The notes: generated by a model not told the origin, from the sequence alone. Positions 1 through 7,430 are shown, counted from the first letter of the stretch. The stretch: 19,153 nt of DNA from Pseudomonadota bacterium (GCA_023410295.1 JAEYPY010000047.1:1-19153); one strand, 5' to 3'. Made by a program: numbers and translations.

Positions 1-813
1 CGCCCCCCCGCCGCGCTTGGCGTACCCATGATCATTTCGAGTCAGGCATCATTTCCGATGGAGGAGATCGCCGAAGCCAACGGCGACGGCGCGCGCTTCT
101 TCCAGCTCTATTGGGGCAAGTCCGACGCGATCGCCGAGAGCTTCGTCAAGCGCGCCGAGGCCTGCGGCTGTCGCGCCATCGTCATCACCCTCGACACCGT
201 CATCCTCGGCTGGCGCCCGCGCGACCTCAATCTGGGCTTTCTGCCCTTCATCCGCGGGCAGGGCATCGCGCAATACACCTCCGACCCCGCCTTCCGCGCG
301 CTGCTGCCGGCGTCGCCGGAGGAAAATCCGCAGGCCGCTGCTTTCACCTTCACCCAGGTCTTTTCCGATCCCGGGCTCGATTGGGCGCGCATCGCCAAGA
401 TCAGATCGTGGACGAAACTGCCCGTGATCCTCAAAGGCATCATGCGCCCCGACGACGCCGCCCGCGCTGTCAGCGAAGGCTATGACGGTATCCTCGTCTC
501 CAACCACGGCGGCCGTCAGGTCGATGGCGGCATCGGCACGCTGGACGCGTTGCCGAGCATCGTCGCGGCGGTGCAGGGCAAGATTCCGGTGATGCTGGAT
601 AGCGGCATTCGCGGCGGCGCCGACATCTTCAAGGCTCTGGCTCTCGGCGCGACCGCGGTCGGGATCGGTCGTCCCTACGTCTACGGCCTAGCGTTGGCCG
701 GCCAGGCCGGCGTCCAGGCGGTGTTGGAGTACCTCTTGGCCGAGCTGGACATCACCATGGCCCTCAATGGCTGCCGCACGCCGTCGGAAATCGGGCCCGA
801 TCTCCTGGCGTGA
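1..813 (+). CDS. FMN-dependent alpha-hydroxy-acid oxidizing protein, 3' part (lactate 2-monooxygenase/oxidase-like)
   Basis: This is the C-terminal 270 residues of a flavin enzyme that oxidises a 2-hydroxy acid such as lactate to the 2-keto acid or its decarboxylation product. The reading frame is open from base 1, and the residues before the first ATG at 28 (AALGVP) already fit the family, so the start lies outside the window. Visible family marks are SSQAS, LGWRPRDLNLGFLPF, the Lys in VILKG, the catalytic His/Arg block SNHGGRQVDG (His codon at 505-507), and the phosphate-binding LDSGIRGG and GATAVGIGRPY segments. The ending EIGPDLLA is also typical. Wording such as LGWRPRDL and GQGIAQYTSDP leans towards the lactate 2-monooxygenase branch, but substrate and product cannot be fixed from this fragment. 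It is not clearly part of the fatty-acid cluster: a 93-base gap with an inverted repeat and a possible promoter separates them. Confidence 0.9.
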   Translation, partial: RPPAALGVPMIISSQASFPMEEIAEANGDGARFFQLYWGKSDAIAESFVKRAEACGCRAIVITLDTVILGWRPRDLNLGFLPFIRGQGIAQYTSDPAFRALLPASPEENPQAAAFTFTQVFSDPGLDWARIAKIRSWTKLPVILKGIMRPDDAARAVSEGYDGILVSNHGGRQVDGGIGTLDALPSIVAAVQGKIPVMLDSGIRGGADIFKALALGATAVGIGRPYVYGLALAGQAGVQAVLEYLLAELDITMALNGCRTPSEIGPDLLA

Positions 814-834
814 ACCATAATACATGACGCATGT

Positions 835-850
835 GTCAACTTCGGTTGAC
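835..850. repeat. Perfect inverted repeat with TTCG loop upstream of the MerR gene
   Basis: GTCAAC and GTTGAC flank a TTCG tetranucleotide, giving a perfect 6-bp stem with a classic stable loop. It lies 21 bases after the stop of the hydroxy-acid oxidase, and its right arm overlaps a possible -35 element (TTGACC, 846-851). No T-run follows, so it is a poor intrinsic terminator. It could be an operator overlapping the -35 region or an RNA hairpin ending the upstream transcript; the sequence does not decide. Confidence 0.5.
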
Positions 851-874
851 CCTACCGTAAACGGAAGCTATCAC
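846..874 (+). promoter_or_regulatory. Candidate promoter of the MerR gene with internal palindrome
   Basis: TTGACC (846-851) and TATCAC (869-874) are separated by 17 bases and could be -35 and -10 boxes. Between them lies CCGTAAACGG (855-864), a palindromic pair CCGT/ACGG around AA. MerR-family proteins usually bind dyads placed between the -35 and -10 boxes, so this is the natural autoregulatory site. The ACCGTAAACGG core also resembles, from memory, the CGT..ACG style of sites reported for LiuR-type MerR regulators of acyl-CoA catabolism. Both the promoter and the operator are inferred. Confidence 0.4.
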
Positions 875-906
875 AGACCCCAACAACCTTAGTGTGGGGT
901 ACCGCC

Positions 907-1359
907 ATGACCGCAAAGACCGAACGCACCTACACAATTTCCCAGCTCGCTCGGGAGTTCGACGTGACCCCGCGCGCGCTGCGCTTTTATGAGGACAAAG
1001 GCCTGCTCATGCCGCGCCGCGACGGCATGAACCGCGTCTACTCGCACCGTGACCGCGCCAAGCTGCAGCTGATCCTGCGCGGCAAGCGCGTCGGCCTCTC
1101 GCTGATCGAGATCAAGGAAATCCTTGACCTCTACAAAGTCGATCAGCGCGCGCAGGCGCAAACGGCGCTGAAGCGCTACAAAGCCCGCATCGTCGCGCTC
1201 GAAGCGCAACGCGAAGACATCGACGCAGCAATCGAAACGCTGACGGAGTCGATCGGCAAGCTGGAAGAGTTCCTCTCCAAACCCGCAGCGCCGGCCGCGA
1301 TCGCCAACGCCCGCGCGTTCGAAGCGGAAGCCAAGAAGCGTCTCGAAGACGTCCATTGA
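907..1359 (+). CDS. MerR-family transcriptional regulator (LiuR-like), probable beta-oxidation regulator
   Basis: A 150-residue DNA-binding regulator. The N-terminal winged helix-turn-helix of the MerR family is clear: YTISQLAREFDVTPRALRFYEDKGLL (about residues 9-34), followed by the wing RVYSHRD and the second helical pair to about residue 75. Residues about 85-125 are charged and heptad-like, fitting the dimerising coiled coil. There is no cysteine anywhere, so a metal- or thiol-sensing role is unlikely. An upstream GTG at 892 is also in frame, but ATG 907 gives the usual short N-terminus and has a G-rich stretch (895-899) at ribosome-binding distance. The closest functional type I recognise is LiuR, which controls branched-chain amino acid and fatty-acid catabolism. 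Its position directly ahead of acyl-CoA dehydrogenase, thiolase and FadB genes supports an acyl-CoA-responsive role, but the ligand is inferred. Confidence 0.87.
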   Translation: MTAKTERTYTISQLAREFDVTPRALRFYEDKGLLMPRRDGMNRVYSHRDRAKLQLILRGKRVGLSLIEIKEILDLYKVDQRAQAQTALKRYKARIVALEAQREDIDAAIETLTESIGKLEEFLSKPAAPAAIANARAFEAEAKKRLEDVH

Positions 1360-1433
1360 GTGAGTAGTCAGTAGGGAATAGTGAGTAGGGCGCGCTCGCC
1401 ATCTACCAACCACTGACTATTCACTACTCCCTG
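1357..1433. repeat. Inverted arrays of a degenerate 7-bp repeat (GTAGTGA)
   Basis: From the stop codon of the MerR gene onward the sequence runs in 7-base steps: TGAGTGA, GTAGTCA, GTAGGGA, ATAGTGA, GTAGGGC (1357-1391). After a 21-base spacer the complementary steps follow: CTGACTA, TTCACTA, CTCCCTG (1413-1433). The two arrays face each other; 1372-1390 can pair imperfectly with 1408-1426 (about 15 of 19 positions), which would place a hairpin just ahead of the ribosome-binding site GGGAG (1439-1443) of the acyl-CoA dehydrogenase. Heptad runs of this kind occur as non-coding filler in several GC-rich bacterial genomes; I know of no function. Confidence 0.75.
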
Positions 1434-1449
1434 AGCCCGGGAGCCGCCG

Positions 1450-3243
1450 ATGCCGACGTACACAGCGCCGCTGCGAGAATACAAATTCCTTCTAAAAGAC
1501 GTGCTCGACATCGAGCGCTATTCGAACCTGCCGTCGTTCTCAGATGCGCCCATGGATTTGATCGATCAGGTGCTGGAGGAGGGCGCGAAGTTTTGTGAGG
1601 GCGTGCTCGCGCCGCTGAACAAGGTCGGTGACGAGCATGGCTGCAAGCGCGCCGACGATGGCTCGGTGACGACGCCGCCCGGTTTCAAAGAAGCCTACAA
1701 GCAATTGGTCGAAGCCGGTTGGCCCGCGCTGTCGAGCGATCCGCAATATGGCGGCCAAGGCTTGCCGCACATCGTCGCCCTTGCCTGGAACGAGATGGTG
1801 GCGAGCGCCAACATGGCGTTCGGCATGTATCCGGGCCTCTCGCACGGCGCTTACGAGGCCATCCATCGCCACGGCAGCGACGCGCAGAAACAGACCTATC
1901 TACCGAAGCTGGTCACCGGCGAGTGGACCGGCACCATGAACTTGACGGAGCCGCATTGCGGCACCGATCTTGGCATGCTGCGCAGCAAGGCGATCCCGCA
2001 GGCTGACGGCTCCTATCGCATCACCGGCCAGAAGATTTTCATCTCCGCCGGTGAGCACGATCTCGCGGACAACATCATCCATCTGGTGCTCGCGCGCATC
2101 GAAGGTGCGCCGCAAGGCACCAAGGGCATTTCGCTCTTCATTGTGCCGAAATTCCTGGTCAAGGACGATGGCTCGCTCGGCGAACGCAATGGCGTCGTCT
2201 GCGGCAAGATCGAAGAGAAGATGGGCATCCACGGCAACTCGACGTGCGTGCTCAACTACGACGACGCTGTCGGCTATCTCATCGGCCAAGAGAACAAGGG
2301 CCTCATGGCCATGTTCACGATGATGAACGTGGCGCGCCTTGGCGTTGGCCTGCAAGGGCTCAGCCAATCGGAAGTGGCCTATCAAAACGGCGTCGCCTAC
2401 GCGAAAGATCGGCTGCAGGGCCGCTCCATCACCGGCGCGAAGAATCCGAACGGCCCGGCCGATCCGATCATCGTCCACCCCGACATCCGCCGCATGCTGA
2501 TGGACGCCAAGGCGTTCAACGAAGCGGCGCGGGCGTTTGCGTTCTGGACCGCGATCAATGGCGATCTCCTGCTGGTGTCGCCCGATGAGAAGGTGCGCGA
2601 GAAGGCCGAAGATTACATGGGCCTGATGACGCCGGTGATCAAAAGCTATCTCACCGACAAGGGCTACGCCAACGCCACCAATTGCCAGCAAATCTTCGGC
2701 GGGCACGGCTACATCGAAGAACATGGCATGAGCCAGTTCGTGCGCGATGCGCGCATCACCATGATCTACGAGGGCGCCAACGGCATCCAGGCGCTCGACC
2801 TGGTCGGCCGCAAGCTCGGCGCCAATGGCGGGCGCGCGATCTTCGCGTTCTTCAACGAGATCGACGATTTTATCTCCGCGCACGAAGACGATGCGGAGCT
2901 GAAGGATTTCACCACTGCGCTTGCGGGCGCCAAGGCGCAGCTGCAAGACGGCACGATGTGGCTGATGCAGAACGGCATGACCAATTTCGACAATGCCGGC
3001 GCCGCGAGCCACGATTATCTCAATCTCTTCGGCATCACCGCGCTCACCTATATGTGGGCGCTGCAAGCCAAGGCCGCTCTGGCGGCGAAAAAGAACGGCG
3101 GCGCGGCTGATCCTTATTTCGACACCAAGCTCGCCACCGGCCGCTACTTCCTAGCGCGCTCGCTGCCGGACGCTGCCGCGCACCTTGCCAAGCTGAAGTC
3201 AGGCGCCGATCCCGTGATGTCGTTATCGGCGGAGGCGTTCTGA
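1450..3243 (+). CDS. Acyl-CoA dehydrogenase, long form (597 aa)
   Basis: An FAD enzyme that introduces the alpha-beta double bond into an acyl-CoA, the first step of beta-oxidation. At 597 residues it is of the long type, with an extra C-terminal helical domain, rather than the classic 380-residue type. In order: an N-terminal extension (1-75), the helical N-domain (to about 160), the FAD/substrate beta-domain with MNLTEPHCGTDLG and ITGQKIFISAGEHD (about 165-275), the C-terminal helical bundle with QQIFGGHGYIEEHGMSQFVRD and MIYEGANGIQALDLVGRK, and the extra domain (about 475-590). Glu441 in MIYEG is the expected catalytic base. ATG 1450 follows GGGAG (1439-1443). Long forms also include 3-methylmercaptopropionyl-CoA dehydrogenase (DmdC), which I cannot exclude by eye. 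The thiolase and FadB neighbours favour a fatty acyl-CoA substrate. Its stop overlaps the next start by one base (TGATG). Confidence 0.93.
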   Translation: MPTYTAPLREYKFLLKDVLDIERYSNLPSFSDAPMDLIDQVLEEGAKFCEGVLAPLNKVGDEHGCKRADDGSVTTPPGFKEAYKQLVEAGWPALSSDPQYGGQGLPHIVALAWNEMVASANMAFGMYPGLSHGAYEAIHRHGSDAQKQTYLPKLVTGEWTGTMNLTEPHCGTDLGMLRSKAIPQADGSYRITGQKIFISAGEHDLADNIIHLVLARIEGAPQGTKGISLFIVPKFLVKDDGSLGERNGVVCGKIEEKMGIHGNSTCVLNYDDAVGYLIGQENKGLMAMFTMMNVARLGVGLQGLSQSEVAYQNGVAYAKDRLQGRSITGAKNPNGPADPIIVHPDIRRMLMDAKAFNEAARAFAFWTAINGDLLLVSPDEKVREKAEDYMGLMTPVIKSYLTDKGYANATNCQQIFGGHGYIEEHGMSQFVRDARITMIYEGANGIQALDLVGRKLGANGGRAIFAFFNEIDDFISAHEDDAELKDFTTALAGAKAQLQDGTMWLMQNGMTNFDNAGAASHDYLNLFGITALTYMWALQAKAALAAKKNGGAADPYFDTKLATGRYFLARSLPDAAAHLAKLKSGADPVMSLSAEAF

Positions 3244-3713
3244 TGAGCGCCTACACCGCAACACTCACCTGGAAGCGCGGCGATCAAGCATTCAGCGACG
3301 GCAAGTATTCGCGCGGACACGAAATCGCTTTCGATGCCGGCTTCTCCATCGTCGGCTCGTCCTCGCCGCACGTCGTGCGCCCGCCTTTGTCGCGTGAGGA
3401 CGCGGCAGACCCGGAAGAATTGTTCGTCGCGGCGCTTTCCTCGTGCCACATGCTCTTCTTTCTCGATTTCGCGCGCAAAGCGGGCTTCGTGATCGACAGC
3501 TATGTCGACAAAGCCGAAGGCGAACTCGCGAAGGGCGCTGACGGGCGCATGCAGATGACGCGCATCCAGCTCAATCCGATCGTCGAATGGGCGGGCGAAG
3601 CGCGTCCGACGCCGGAGCAATTGCGCGAGCTACATCACAAGGCGCACGAGGCGTGCTTCATCGCCAACTCATTCAAGGGCGATGTCGATATCGCCGGCGG
3701 GGAGGCGCACTAG
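3243..3713 (+). CDS. OsmC-family protein (Ohr/OsmC-like thiol peroxidase)
   Basis: A 156-residue protein of the OsmC/Ohr fold, whose characterised members reduce organic or fatty-acid hydroperoxides using two cysteines. Both cysteines are in the expected places: SSCHMLFFLDFA near residue 75 on the central helix and HEACFIANS near residue 140. The Cys-His pairing in SSCH and the PEELFVAALSSCH lead-in are typical of OsmC-like members. It is translationally coupled to the acyl-CoA dehydrogenase (stop and start share one base). Coupling to beta-oxidation suggests removal of lipid hydroperoxides or of peroxide made by flavin enzymes; this is inference. Activity is not established for many OsmC-like paralogues. 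Confidence 0.88.
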   Translation: MSAYTATLTWKRGDQAFSDGKYSRGHEIAFDAGFSIVGSSSPHVVRPPLSREDAADPEELFVAALSSCHMLFFLDFARKAGFVIDSYVDKAEGELAKGADGRMQMTRIQLNPIVEWAGEARPTPEQLRELHHKAHEACFIANSFKGDVDIAGGEAH

Positions 3714-3721
3714 ATTTGCCG

Positions 3722-3746
3722 CGCTGTCGCCGGCCCGGCGGCAGCG
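3722..3746. repeat. Strong GC-rich stem-loop after the OsmC gene
   Basis: A 25-base near-perfect palindrome centred on 3734, with twelve possible pairs including one T-G wobble, starting 9 bases after the stop codon. There is no T-run behind it, so it is more likely an mRNA-stabilising or processing element, or a repeat-type palindrome, than an intrinsic terminator. A smaller stem (GGGAC/GTCCC around 3778-3795) follows in the same gap. Confidence 0.6.
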
Positions 3747-3811
3747 GTCAGCGGAGTAGGCGTTGGGATCAGCGCCGCGGGACGACTCCGGTCCCATGGA
3801 GGGCCAAACTG

Positions 3812-3831
3812 CTCCCCCGCATGCGGGGGAG
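3812..3831. repeat. REP-like perfect 20-bp palindrome
   Basis: CTCCCCCGCA followed by its exact reverse complement TGCGGGGGAG. C-run/G-run palindromes of this kind, with this flank, are common dispersed extragenic repeats in alphaproteobacterial genomes (established in general; the copy number here is unknown). It sits 20 bases ahead of the thiolase start, between two genes that appear to belong to one transcription unit, and could reduce read-through or protect mRNA ends. The thiolase ribosome-binding site (GAAGGG, about 3838-3843) lies just beyond it. Confidence 0.65.
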
Positions 3832-3850
3832 GAGTTAGAAGGGTACGAAG

Positions 3851-5065
3851 ATGGCTGAAGCTTATATCTATGACGCGGTGCGCACGCCGCGTGGGCGCGG
3901 CAAGAACACGGGCTCGCTGCACGAAGTGACGGCTCTGTCGCTGGCGACGCAGGCGCTGCAGGCCGTGCGCGATCGCAACAATCTGGACACCTCCAAGGTC
4001 GATGACGTTTATCTCGGCTGCGTCTCGCCCGTCGGCGAGCAGGGCAGCGACATCGCTCGCATCGCGGTGCTGAACGCCGATTATGCCGAAAGTGTCGCCG
4101 GCGTGCAGGTCGACCGCTTCTGCGCCTCGGGCCTCGAAGCCGTCAACATCGCTGCAGCGAAGGTGAAGTCCGGCGAAGCCGAGCTGGCGATCGGCGGCGG
4201 CGTCGAAGCCATGAGCCGCGTGCCGATGGGCTCGAACGGCGGCTCCTGGGCGACCGATCCTTCGATCGCGATGAAAACCTACTTCACGCCGCAAGGCGTC
4301 GGCGCCGACCTCATCGCCACCAAGTACGGCTTCTCGCGCGATGACGTCGACGCGTTCGCGGTGCAGAGCCAGCAGCGTGCGGCGAAGGCTTGGAAGGAAG
4401 GCCGGTTCAAAAAGTCGATCGTGCCGGTGAAGGACCAGCTCGGCCTCACGCTGCTTGATCATGACGAGCACATGCGTCCGGATACGACGATGCAGTCGCT
4501 CGCCGCGCTCGACGCCTCGTTCAAGATGCAGGGCGAAATGATGCCCGGCTTCGATGGCGTCATCCAGCAGCGCTATCCCGAAGTGGAAAAGGTCAACCAC
4601 GTTCACCATGCCGGCAATTCGTCCGGCATCGTCGACGGCGCGGCGGCCGTGCTGATCGGCACTAAGGAAATGGGCGACGCGCTCGGCCTGAAGCCGCGCG
4701 CGCGCATCCTCGGCGGCGCTTCGATCGGCTCTGAGCCGGCGATCATGCTGACGGGTCCGGAGTTCGTGACGAGGAAGCTGCTCGCCAAGCTCGGCATGAC
4801 GACCAAGGACATCGATCTTTGGGAGCTCAACGAAGCTTTCGCCGCTGTCGTCCTGCGCTGGGTCCAGGCGCTCGACCTCGACATGGAGAAGGTCAACGTC
4901 AATGGCGGCGCGATCGCCATGGGTCACCCGCTGGGCGCCACCGGCGCGATGATCCTCGGCACCATGGTCGATGAGCTTGAGCGTGCCGACAAGGAACGCG
5001 CACTGATCACGCTTTGCGTCGGCGCCGGCATGGGCACCGCGACGGTGATCGAGCGGGTCAACTGA
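3851..5065 (+). CDS. Acetyl-CoA C-acyltransferase (thiolase, FadA/FadI type)
   Basis: A 404-residue thiolase, which cleaves 3-ketoacyl-CoA with CoA to give acetyl-CoA and a shortened acyl-CoA, the last step of each beta-oxidation round. All catalytic marks are present: the nucleophile Cys91 in DRFCASGLEAV, the GGGVEAMS segment, His359 in NGGAIAMGHPLGATGA, and the acid/base Cys389 in LCVGAGMG near the C-terminus. Length is normal for the family. ATG 3851 is preceded by GAAGGG at about 8 bases. Thiolases of this type overlap in sequence between degradative and biosynthetic (PhaA-like) enzymes, but the neighbouring acyl-CoA dehydrogenase and FadB-type genes point to degradation. It is followed by a strong hairpin and then the multifunctional enzyme, a partner with which such thiolases commonly form a complex. 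Confidence 0.94.
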   Translation: MAEAYIYDAVRTPRGRGKNTGSLHEVTALSLATQALQAVRDRNNLDTSKVDDVYLGCVSPVGEQGSDIARIAVLNADYAESVAGVQVDRFCASGLEAVNIAAAKVKSGEAELAIGGGVEAMSRVPMGSNGGSWATDPSIAMKTYFTPQGVGADLIATKYGFSRDDVDAFAVQSQQRAAKAWKEGRFKKSIVPVKDQLGLTLLDHDEHMRPDTTMQSLAALDASFKMQGEMMPGFDGVIQQRYPEVEKVNHVHHAGNSSGIVDGAAAVLIGTKEMGDALGLKPRARILGGASIGSEPAIMLTGPEFVTRKLLAKLGMTTKDIDLWELNEAFAAVVLRWVQALDLDMEKVNVNGGAIAMGHPLGATGAMILGTMVDELERADKERALITLCVGAGMGTATVIERVN

Positions 5066-5072
5066 TGTGGGA

Positions 5073-5103
5073 GGCGCTCCGGCCCGCGCGCGGCCGGAGC
5101 GTC
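5073..5103. repeat. Stem-loop between thiolase and FadB-type genes
   Basis: CGCTCCGGCC (5075-5084) pairs perfectly with GGCCGGAGCG (5092-5101) around a 7-base loop, and two further outer pairs are possible. It begins 8 bases after the thiolase stop and has no T-run. This is best read as an intercistronic structure, for example one that stabilises the upstream message or partly blocks read-through, rather than a full terminator. An AT-rich patch further on (TAGAAT, 5147-5152) looks like a -10 box but has no matching -35. Confidence 0.6.
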
Positions 5104-5173
5104 ATCCTATCGAAAGCGACAGCGCGCGCCGATGAAGTACGACGACTAGAATATACGAGTGAGGGTAGGTCCG

Positions 5174-7381
5174 ATGGAAAACTTCAAGATCGACGTCGAC
5201 AGCGACGGTATTGCGCTCATCACGTTCGACGTGCCGGGCCGCTCCATGAACACGATCACCGCCAGCGTGATCCGCGACCTTTATGAGATCGTCGACACGA
5301 TCAAGAAGGACGACAAGATCAAAGGCGTCGTCTTCACTTCGGGCAAGACCAGCGGCTTCTGCGCCGGCGCCGATCTCGGTGAGATGAACCAGCGCGGCGT
5401 CGCCAGCGAAGGCAAGCCGAAGAGCGAAGAAGAGAAGCTGAAGACGCAGTTCGAGCGCGGTTTCGGCCTCAACAAAATCTATCGCGACCTCGAAACCTGC
5501 GGCAAGCCGGTGGCGTTCGCGCTCGAGGGCCTCGCGCTCGGCGGCGGCCTGGAGTTCGCGCTCGCGGGTCACTACCGCGTCGCGGCCGACAATCCGAAGA
5601 TCAAGCTCGGCCTGCCGGAAGCGAAGGTGGGTCTCTTGCCCGGCGCCGGCGGCACGCAGCGTCTGCCGCGCCTCATCGGCGTGCAGAACGCGGCGATGCT
5701 GATCCTGCAAGGCGCCGACAAGTCTCCGCAGGAAGCCAAGGGCCTTGGCTTCATCAACGAAGTCGTACCGGCTGGCCAAACGGTTGAAGCCGCTAAGACG
5801 TGGCTCAAGGGCAAGCCCAACCATGTCGCGCCGTGGGATGTGAAGGGCTTCCGCATCAAGGACGGCCCGTTCACGCCAGGCGGTTCGATCGCCTATGTCG
5901 GCGGCAACGCGATGGTCTCCAAGCAGACCAACCTCAACTATCCCGCCCAGCGCAACATCCTCTCGTGCATTTACGAAGGTGTGCAGGTGCCGATCGACGC
6001 GGCGCTGCGTATCGAGAGCCGCTACTTCATCAAGACGGCCGCAACGCCGCAAGCCAAGGGCATGGTGCGCTCGCTGTTCGTGTCGATGCAGGCGCTCGGC
6101 AAAGGCGGCAACCGCCCCGAAGGCTTCCCGGCCTATGAAGTGAAGAAGGTCGCCGTGCTTGGCGCTGGCCTCATGGGCGCCGGCATCGCTTACGTGCAAG
6201 CGAAGGCCGGAATCGAAACCGTGCTGCTCGACGTCTCCCAAGAGAGCGCTGAGAAAGGCAAAGCCTATTCGCAGCGGATCGTCGATAAGGACGTCTCGCG
6301 CGGCAAGATCACTAAGGAAAAGGGCGACGAGATCCTCGCCCGCATTACGCCTTCGACTGACTATTCGCTGATCAAAGGCGCTGACCTCGTTGTTGAAGCG
6401 GTGTTCGAGAACCCCGCGCTGAAAGCCGAAGTCACCAAGAAGGCCGAAGCCTTCCTCGGCGAGACGGCTGTGTTCGGCTCCAACACCTCGACGCTGCCGA
6501 TCACGGGCCTCGCTGAAGCCTCGGTGCGGCCGAAGAACTTCATCGGCATCCACTTCTTCTCGCCGGTCGAGCGCATGGGCCTTGTCGAACTCATCCGCGG
6601 CAAGGAAACGACGGAAGAGACGGTCGCCAAGGCGATCGACTACGTGCTGAAAATTCGCAAGACGCCGATCATCGTCAACGACTTCCGCGGCTTCTACACC
6701 TCGCGCTGCTTCGGCACCTATCCGGCTGAAGGCGTTGAGATGCTGATGGAAGGCATCGCGCCGGCGATCATCGAAAACGTCGGCCGCCAATGCGGCATGC
6801 CGATGGGTCCGCTCGAAGTGTCCGACTCCGTCGGCCTCGATACCGCGCTCAAAATCGGCAAGACCAATGCCGAACTCAATCAGCAGGACTACAAGAAGGA
6901 TCCGCGCGCCGCGCTGCTCTCCTGGATCGTCGAAGAAAAGGGCCGCGTCGGCCGCAAGGGCGGCAAGGGCTATTACGAGTATGGCGACGACGGCAAGCCA
7001 ACCCGCATCTGGCCTGGCATTAGCGAACGCATCGAAACCAAGATAAAGGAATGCCCGCCGGCGCTGAAGGAAGAGCTCACCAAGCGCTTCCTCTTCCGCC
7101 AGTGCATCGAAGTGGCGCGCTGCTTCGAGGAGGGCGTCATCACCGATCCGCGCGATGCGGACGTTGGCTCGATCCTCGCCTGGGGCTTTGCGCCATATAG
7201 CGGCGGCTGCATTAGCTACATCGACCTTTTCTGGGGCACGAAGAAGTTCGTCGAAGAGGCCGATCGTCTGGCCGACGCCTATGGCGAACGCTTCCGTCCG
7301 AACAAGCTCTTGCGCGACATGGCCGCCAAGAATGAGAGCTTCTACGAGCGCTTCGGCGCCAAAGAGAAGAAGGCGGCTTGA
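5174..7381 (+). CDS. Multifunctional enoyl-CoA hydratase / 3-hydroxyacyl-CoA dehydrogenase (FadB/FadJ type)
   Basis: A 735-residue fusion that hydrates 2-enoyl-CoA and then oxidises the 3-hydroxyacyl-CoA with NAD, steps two and three of beta-oxidation. The N-terminal crotonase half shows GFCAGADLGEM, LALGGGLEFAL (Glu127) and LGLPEAKVGLLPGAGGTQRL (Glu149), the two catalytic glutamates. The NAD-binding half begins near residue 325 with VAVLGAGLMGAGIA (Gly330, 332, 335). It has catalytic His460 in GIHFFSPVERMGLVE with its partner Glu472, then the C-terminal dehydrogenase domains with DFRGFYTSRCFG and GRKGGKGYYEY. All key residues are intact. A GTG at 5159 is in frame, but ATG 5174 has GAGGG (5161-5165) at 8 bases and gives the usual N-terminus MENFKIDVDSDGIALITFD. 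It forms the natural end of the beta-oxidation cluster. Confidence 0.95.
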   Translation: MENFKIDVDSDGIALITFDVPGRSMNTITASVIRDLYEIVDTIKKDDKIKGVVFTSGKTSGFCAGADLGEMNQRGVASEGKPKSEEEKLKTQFERGFGLNKIYRDLETCGKPVAFALEGLALGGGLEFALAGHYRVAADNPKIKLGLPEAKVGLLPGAGGTQRLPRLIGVQNAAMLILQGADKSPQEAKGLGFINEVVPAGQTVEAAKTWLKGKPNHVAPWDVKGFRIKDGPFTPGGSIAYVGGNAMVSKQTNLNYPAQRNILSCIYEGVQVPIDAALRIESRYFIKTAATPQAKGMVRSLFVSMQALGKGGNRPEGFPAYEVKKVAVLGAGLMGAGIAYVQAKAGIETVLLDVSQESAEKGKAYSQRIVDKDVSRGKITKEKGDEILARITPSTDYSLIKGADLVVEAVFENPALKAEVTKKAEAFLGETAVFGSNTSTLPITGLAEASVRPKNFIGIHFFSPVERMGLVELIRGKETTEETVAKAIDYVLKIRKTPIIVNDFRGFYTSRCFGTYPAEGVEMLMEGIAPAIIENVGRQCGMPMGPLEVSDSVGLDTALKIGKTNAELNQQDYKKDPRAALLSWIVEEKGRVGRKGGKGYYEYGDDGKPTRIWPGISERIETKIKECPPALKEELTKRFLFRQCIEVARCFEEGVITDPRDADVGSILAWGFAPYSGGCISYIDLFWGTKKFVEEADRLADAYGERFRPNKLLRDMAAKNESFYERFGAKEKKAA

Positions 7382-7396
7382 TCGACCGGTGACCTG

Positions 7397-7430
7397 AAGG
7401 CAGCCGTCGGCGATGGCTGGCGACTGCCTT
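7397..7430 (+). terminator. Candidate terminator hairpin after the FadB-type gene
   Basis: AAGGCA (7397-7402) and CGACTGCCTT (7421-7430) form a stem of about ten pairs with GTCG (7406-7409) and a three-base bulge, starting 16 bases after the stop. Only TTT follows, so termination would be weak or Rho-assisted. It would separate the beta-oxidation cluster from the sensor kinase. Confidence 0.4.

Noticed and set aside
1357..1433. CRISPR-like array
   Set aside because: Repeats are 7 bases, contiguous and without unique spacers, and no cas gene is nearby.
1900..3066. 388-codon minus-strand frame inside the acyl-CoA dehydrogenase gene
   Set aside because: Antisense to a complete, motif-bearing gene, with no ribosome-binding site or known domain.
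3710..4927. 405-codon minus-strand frame across the thiolase gene
   Set aside because: Antisense to a thiolase with all catalytic residues; part of its translation is just the REP-like palindrome.
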